Shown piece by piece: positions 60,481 to 64,000 of a stretch of 64,000 nucleotides of DNA. The notes under the pieces were generated by a model. It was not told the DNA's origin and ran no database searches. It saw nothing but the letters and a program-made list of their open reading frames with translations. The stretch's first letter is position 1. Each line of letters begins with the position of its first letter. Location: assembly GCA_035295745.1 (NCBI GenBank), contig DATGIL010000071.1:296507-360506 (forward strand). The letters run 5' to 3'. The stretch is from JAIQFL01 sp035295745 (GTDB lineage: Bacteria; Acidobacteriota; Terriglobia; Bryobacterales; Bryobacteraceae). Position numbers and translations under genes: made by a program.

Positions 60481-62049
60481 TTATCCTTGCACGCGTCGCT
60501 CTTTATCGCGCCAAAACGCTTCTCGCAGTTCGCGTTTGAGAATCTTCCCGGTGCCGGTTTTTGGAAGCGGGTCCTCCAAAAAGTTGTAACGGCGCGGCAT
60601 TTTGAACTTCGCGAGGCGGCATTGCAGGAACTCGCACAGTTCCGGTTCGCCGAGCCGATGCCCTGGTTTCAGCACGATGAAGGCGGCCGGCACTTCACCC
60701 CACTGCGGGTCGGGAGACGATACTACGGCACACTCCAGCACCGAGGGATGCGCGAAGATGGCGCGCTCCACTTCGATGGACGAAATATTCTCGCCGCCGC
60801 TGATGATGATGTCCTTCTTCCGATCGACGATATGGATGTAGGTCTCATCGTCCCACACTCCCATGTCGCCGCTATGGAGCCAGCCTCCGGACATCACCGC
60901 CGCGGTCGCCTGCGGCTCCTTGTAGTAGCCGTCCATGATATTGTCGCCTCGCATCACGACCTCGCCGATTGTCTGCATATCGCGGGGAACGTCGTTCATG
61001 TGCGGGTCGACCACACGCACCTCACATCCCACCAGCGGCCAACCAGCCATCGCCATGTGGCGCAGGCGGTCGTCCTCGTCGGCGTAAATTACGGTGCTCT
61101 TCGCCCGGGCGCCAGTCGCCACCGGGCCGCTTTCGGTGAGTCCGTAGCCCGCTTCCACGCGGCAATGGAACATCCTTTCCATGCGCTCCACGAGTTCGGG
61201 AGACGACGCCGCTCCGCCGAGCATGATCCGGTGCAGGCTGGAGTAGTCGTAATTCGCGGCCTCGGGACAGTTCAGCAAGGCATTCGCCATGGTGGGCACC
61301 AACGCCATGCCCGTGGCCTTCTCTTCCTGAATCAGCCGCAGGACCAGCGATGGATCGAAGCGTCGTACCATCACCTGCCGCAGTCCGTTCATCGTGGAGG
61401 AATGCGCGCGCCCCCAGCCGTTCGCATGGAACAGCGGGATGGTATGCAACTCCACCGCATCTTCGCTCTGCGGAAAGCTTGAGGCACAGCCCAGCGCGTG
61501 CAGGTACAACGTGCGATGCGAGAGCATCACGCCCTTCGGCGTGCCGGTCGAACCCGAAGTGTAAAACAGCTCTCCAATCGCGTTCTCGTCAAAAGAGAAT
61601 GGATCGGGACGATCCATGCGTCCGTGGGAAAGCAGATGCTCGTAGGGTTCGCCAGTCTCAATCCAATGCTCGACTCTGGGGCACGCGGCGCGTAATTGCT
61701 CGACGAGGGCCGCGAAGTCGGGCTCAAAGATTACAACGCGTGGTTCAGCGTGATTGAGAATGCAGGTCATCTCGTAACACGTGAGCCGCACGTTCAGAGG
61801 CATCACGATGGCCCGCGCCAGGGGCACACCGAAATATCCTTCCAGCAGTTGGTGATTGTTGAAGCTGATGTAGGTGACCCGATCGCCAGGCTGAACTCCC
61901 TTCGCGATCAAGCCAGCCGCCAGGCGCTCGCACCGTGCGCCGAATTCAGAGTAGGTGAAACGTTGATCGCCGGATACGACGCCGGTCTTCTTCCCGTATA
62001 AATCGACTCCCCGATAGAGGCAGCGGACGGGGCTGAGCGGCACTTGCAT
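60481..62049 (-). CDS. Acyl-CoA synthetase (AMP-binding, fatty-acid-CoA-ligase-like)
   Basis: A 522-residue adenylate-forming enzyme. The A3 motif LFYTSGSTGTPKGVMLSH is at residues 161-178, A5 is EAGYGLTESGP and A7 is SGGWLHSGDMGVWDDETYIH. A8 is DRKKDIIISGGENISSIEVE, and the catalytic Lys is in the final PKTGTGKILKREL. The length and order match medium/long-chain fatty-acid-CoA ligases of the AlkK type. It probably activates a carboxylic acid with ATP and CoA. It is the first gene of a two-gene unit with lctP, so an organic acid taken up by LctP could be a substrate, which is inference. Confidence 0.92.
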   Translation of the reverse strand: MQVPLSPVRCLYRGVDLYGKKTGVVSGDQRFTYSEFGARCERLAAGLIAKGVQPGDRVTYISFNNHQLLEGYFGVPLARAIVMPLNVRLTCYEMTCILNHAEPRVVIFEPDFAALVEQLRAACPRVEHWIETGEPYEHLLSHGRMDRPDPFSFDENAIGELFYTSGSTGTPKGVMLSHRTLYLHALGCASSFPQSEDAVELHTIPLFHANGWGRAHSSTMNGLRQVMVRRFDPSLVLRLIQEEKATGMALVPTMANALLNCPEAANYDYSSLHRIMLGGAASSPELVERMERMFHCRVEAGYGLTESGPVATGARAKSTVIYADEDDRLRHMAMAGWPLVGCEVRVVDPHMNDVPRDMQTIGEVVMRGDNIMDGYYKEPQATAAVMSGGWLHSGDMGVWDDETYIHIVDRKKDIIISGGENISSIEVERAIFAHPSVLECAVVSSPDPQWGEVPAAFIVLKPGHRLGEPELCEFLQCRLAKFKMPRRYNFLEDPLPKTGTGKILKRELREAFWRDKERRVQG

Positions 62050-62105
62050 GACTTCAGATTGTACAACGCCTGGATCCCGGTATCCGGCAGCGCTAATCTG
62101 GCATC

Positions 62106-62975
62106 ATGCGCACTACAATGCGGACGGGGCTCGCAATGCTATTCTCTGGTTTCCTGGCATACGGACAGACACCCAAGCCGCCCGATCTCTCCTACGATTC
62201 GCACGCTCCGCTCGGATTCCAGCAATCACTGGTAAAGGATTACGGCTACTGCCGGTTGTTCGATGTGTCGTACGCGAGCCCGAGGGGAGGCCGCGTGACC
62301 GCCTACGCCGTCGTGCCGGCGGGGAGCGCGCATCCGGCCGGGATCGTCTGGCAGCATTGGGGACAGGGCGATCGATCCAGCTTTCTACCGGAAGCTTTCT
62401 CGTTGGCTCATCGCGGAGCCGCCTCTATTCTGATTAACTCGCCGGGCAACCGGCCGAATGCGACCCCTCCAAAGACGGCGGAAGACAGCCTCGCCTGGTG
62501 GCTGCAGGACGTCGTCGATATTCGCCGTGCGGCGGACGCTCTTGTGCAGCAGTACTCGGTGCCGGAGACCCGCCTGGCCTACGTCGGGCACAGCTACGGC
62601 GCGACGCTCGGCGGGTCGGTCGCCGCCAGCGAGCGGAGATTTCGCGCGCTGGTGCTCATGGGCGGCTTCGCCAGTTTAGGAGATTCGATCCGGCATCCCA
62701 AGAGCGGACCAGCGGGAGACGAGCCCACCGCTCAGCTTTTCTCCGTGATCGACGCCGATCGCTACATCGGCCACGCCGCACCGGCGGCATTGCTTCTCCA
62801 ATTCGCGCGCTACGATCGCTACGTCACGGAGGAGCAGGCCAATCGCTACGCCGCGGCAGCCAGTGAACCGAAGACGGTCCGCTGGTACGAGTGCGGGCAC
62901 GAGTTCAACGACGGCAAATCGGCTGCGGATCGCGAGGATTGGCTGGCGAAGCAGCTGAGTCTTGGAAATCGATAA
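62106..62975 (+). CDS. Exported alpha/beta hydrolase (dienelactone-hydrolase/acyl-esterase-like)
   Basis: A 289-residue protein with a signal peptide (MRTTMRTGLAMLFSGFLAYGQ). The hydrolase core has PAGIVWQHWGQGDRSSFLPE, nucleophile elbow LAYVGHSYGATLGGSVA, an acid in LLLQFARYDRYV and His in WYECGHEFNDG. That is a complete Ser-Asp-His set. It is an esterase or peptidase-like enzyme with unknown substrate. It is divergent from the acyl-CoA synthetase (56 bp apart) and convergent with the FMN reductase. Confidence 0.85.
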   Translation: MRTTMRTGLAMLFSGFLAYGQTPKPPDLSYDSHAPLGFQQSLVKDYGYCRLFDVSYASPRGGRVTAYAVVPAGSAHPAGIVWQHWGQGDRSSFLPEAFSLAHRGAASILINSPGNRPNATPPKTAEDSLAWWLQDVVDIRRAADALVQQYSVPETRLAYVGHSYGATLGGSVAASERRFRALVLMGGFASLGDSIRHPKSGPAGDEPTAQLFSVIDADRYIGHAAPAALLLQFARYDRYVTEEQANRYAAAASEPKTVRWYECGHEFNDGKSAADREDWLAKQLSLGNR

Positions 62976-62979
62976 CGGA

Positions 62980-63603
62980 TCAGACGGTGACGATATTAGG
63001 GTCCGCCGCCGCATTCTGGCGCAGCACCCGCTCGAGCGTCACCGCCGGGCAGAGATTCCTGCGAATGTAGTCGACCAGGTTCAACGCCACCCGGCGCAAC
63101 ATCTTCTCCGCCAGCGGATCCAGCACCTTCCCCTGCGCGTCGAATACCTTCTGCACATTCGCAATCGAGGTGGGAAGCGGTAGCACAATCGCGCCCACGT
63201 GCGACGCCACGCTCCGCAACTGTTCCAGGGATTTGATGGCGCCGATCGATCCGGCGGCGACACCAAGCAGCGCCACCGGCTTACCTGCCAGCACCGACGG
63301 GAACCCGAGGTTCTCGATGACCAGCTTCATCACACTGCTGAAACTGCCGTGATACTCGGGCGTCACCAGAACGACTCCCGTGGCGCTGGCGACAATCTGC
63401 TGCAGGGCCTTGGTGTCGGACGGCTTCAAATCCTGCCCCGGAAAGGGAAGCCGGAGCTCCGCCGGATTCACGAAGTCCACCGACACTTCCGGCTGCTTCT
63501 TCAGTTCGTCAATAGCGATCGCCGCCGCCATGTTGGTGTAATTGTTCGGCCGGATACTGCCGCTGACTACCGCGATTCGGACTGGCCGCTCCGCTTCTTG
63601 CAT
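62980..63603 (-). CDS. NADPH-dependent FMN reductase
   Basis: A 207-residue flavodoxin-fold reductase from ATG 63603 (MQEAERPVRIAVV); ATG 63669 is an alternative. Family motifs are VVSGSIRPNNYTNMAAAIAI for phosphate binding, then VLVTPEYHGSFSSVMKLVIENL with the conserved YHG, and GVAAGSIGAIKSLEQLRSV. Such enzymes reduce FMN, azo compounds, quinones or chromate. The last ~30 residues (RRNLCPAVTLERVLRQNAAA) are an extension. No clear RBS is seen, and it is the last confident complete gene before the right-edge repeats. Confidence 0.9.
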   Translation of the reverse strand: MQEAERPVRIAVVSGSIRPNNYTNMAAAIAIDELKKQPEVSVDFVNPAELRLPFPGQDLKPSDTKALQQIVASATGVVLVTPEYHGSFSSVMKLVIENLGFPSVLAGKPVALLGVAAGSIGAIKSLEQLRSVASHVGAIVLPLPTSIANVQKVFDAQGKVLDPLAEKMLRRVALNLVDYIRRNLCPAVTLERVLRQNAAADPNIVTV

Positions 63604-63692
63604 GTTTACATTGGATGCAGAAGCGCGACGCTTAGATTCCAGCGAGACCGAGCGACCGATCAGCGCCATGGATACGAGCCTGGACCACTCCC

Positions 63693-63820
63693 TCACGGTC
63701 GTGGCTCGTCACCTACCCAAATACGTTCGGGCGAAATTTGCGCTTGCGATCCGCGCGCGTCACGGTCGTGGCTCGTCACCCACCCAAATACGTTCGGGCG
63801 ATACGTGCGCTTGCGAGCCG
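63693..63820. repeat. Two-copy 61-bp direct repeat (67-bp period) beside a group II intron end
   Basis: TCACGGTCGTGGCTCGTCAC starts at 63693 and again at 63760. The copies (63693-63753 and 63760-63820) continue through CCAAATACGTTCGGGCGA and GCGCTTGCGA with a few mismatches. The second copy stops where the intron-like sequence begins. Such repeats may be dispersed in the genome; here only two copies are seen. Confidence 0.8.
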
Positions 63821-64000
63821 GTAGAGTAGAGAGGTAGGTGATAGAGAGCGGCCTACCTCCCCCCTCCCCGAACCGGACGTGCAGATTTCCCGCATCCGGC
63901 TCTCCCGAAAAGCTCTCGCCTCAGGCATTCATAGGATGCCGCTTCGCTTTGCAGCCACTCAGCGCGATCAAGCCCTGCTCTTCGAACCACTGAAAAATGG
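63821..64000 (-). mobile_element. 3' end of a group II intron (domains V and VI), truncated by the window edge
   Basis: On the minus strand, GAGCCGGATGCGGGAAAT and then CTGCACGTCCGGTTC (63870-63902) match the conserved ~34-nt domain V hairpin of group II introns, with the GAGCCG/CGGTTC stem and AGC triad. After a G-rich linker, GAGGTAGG and CCTACCTC (plus-strand arms 63831-63838 and 63852-63859) form a domain VI-like stem, then TCTACTCTACC. The intron 3' end is therefore near 63821-63830, and the intron body and its 5' end lie beyond 64000. Confidence 0.75.
63921..64000 (-). CDS. Group II intron reverse transcriptase/maturase, C-terminal fragment
   Basis: The last 25 codons of a minus-strand gene run in from the right edge: FQWFEEQGLIALSGCK, then AKRHPMNA and a stop at 63921. 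The WFEEQGL segment is typical of the extreme C-terminus of intron-encoded reverse transcriptase/maturases, and its position 19 bases before domain V is exactly where such a gene ends. Only this tail is visible, so whether the enzyme is intact is unknown. Confidence 0.6.
   Translation of the reverse strand, partial: IFQWFEEQGLIALSGCKAKRHPMNA

Noticed and set aside
59333..61482. Long plus-strand frames opposite lactate permease and the acyl-CoA synthetase
   Set aside because: They have composition-biased, His/Arg-rich translations with no family features, whereas both minus-strand genes have clear motifs throughout.
1..64000. tRNA, rRNA or tmRNA genes
   Set aside because: I saw no cloverleaf-like sequence with a GGTTCGAATCC-type T-loop, nor any rRNA segment. 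A covariance-model scan would be needed to exclude a divergent one.

Overview
This GC-rich window looks like chromosomal DNA of an acidobacterium of the Solibacter/Bryobacter type. Three secreted proteins (11405-14395, 14433-16700, 24555-26138) end in the repeated C-terminal domain known from Solibacter (TIGR03437-like). There is also an Oar-like TonB-dependent receptor with an N-terminal carboxypeptidase-regulatory domain, plus many exported beta-propeller, DinB, sulfatase and fucosidase proteins. These assignments come from reading the translations; no search was run. I saw no rRNA, tRNA or CRISPR array.

Layout. 1-2.2 kb: the start of an exported alpha-L-fucosidase, an exported DinB protein and a BNR/Asp-box protein, all on the minus strand. 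2.3-7.5 kb: gyrA and larE, then a methyltransferase, an ECF sigma factor and two small membrane proteins. 7.6-16.7 kb: an outer-membrane-type protein with a hairpin over its start, a sulfatase, a structured leader RNA, a secreted protein with fibre-like repeats, and a divergent pair of large TIGR03437-like proteins around a perfect palindrome. 16.75-24.5 kb: a compact Tad/Flp secretion operon (cpaA, cpaB, cpaC, tadA, tadB, tadC) with a polytopic membrane protein upstream and an overlooked 32-residue membrane protein at its end. 24.5-29 kb: a 5-oxoprolinase operon (pxpB, pxpC, pxpA) interrupted by an array of 99-bp G-rich repeats and coupled to a BACON-domain secreted protein. 29-36 kb: a sugar-isomerase-like protein, a P-loop kinase, a histone-H1-like protein, a YIP1 protein, two lipoproteins, an HDOD protein and a thioredoxin-fold protein. 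36.1-40 kb: a near-consensus promoter and long leader driving the TonB receptor, closed by a strong terminator. 40-50.6 kb: an operon of ferredoxin, STAS protein and FAD-disulfide reductase; a hydrolase diverging from a P450; a beta-CASP nuclease; a coiled-coil membrane protein; an esterase overlapped by a seven-haem cytochrome c. 50.6-56.9 kb: DinB and ORF6N genes, then a coupled operon of three PQQ-type propellers and a Cys-rich membrane protein. 57-63.6 kb: a gene broken by a 4-bp duplication, a metzincin-like protease, lactate permease, acyl-CoA synthetase, a hydrolase and an FMN reductase. The right edge holds a 67-bp-period direct repeat and the 3' end of a group II intron.

The content fits a soil heterotroph that degrades polymers (fucosidase, sulfatase, esterases, TonB uptake), takes up lactate, recycles 5-oxoproline and carries extensive periplasmic electron-transfer and propeller proteins. 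The signals most worth following are the 99-bp G-rich repeat array inside the pxp operon, the three-hairpin leader at 9.75 kb, several RNA hairpins that involve start sites, the unannotated small protein of the tad operon, the frameshifted gene beside the metzincin, and the four-gene propeller operon.
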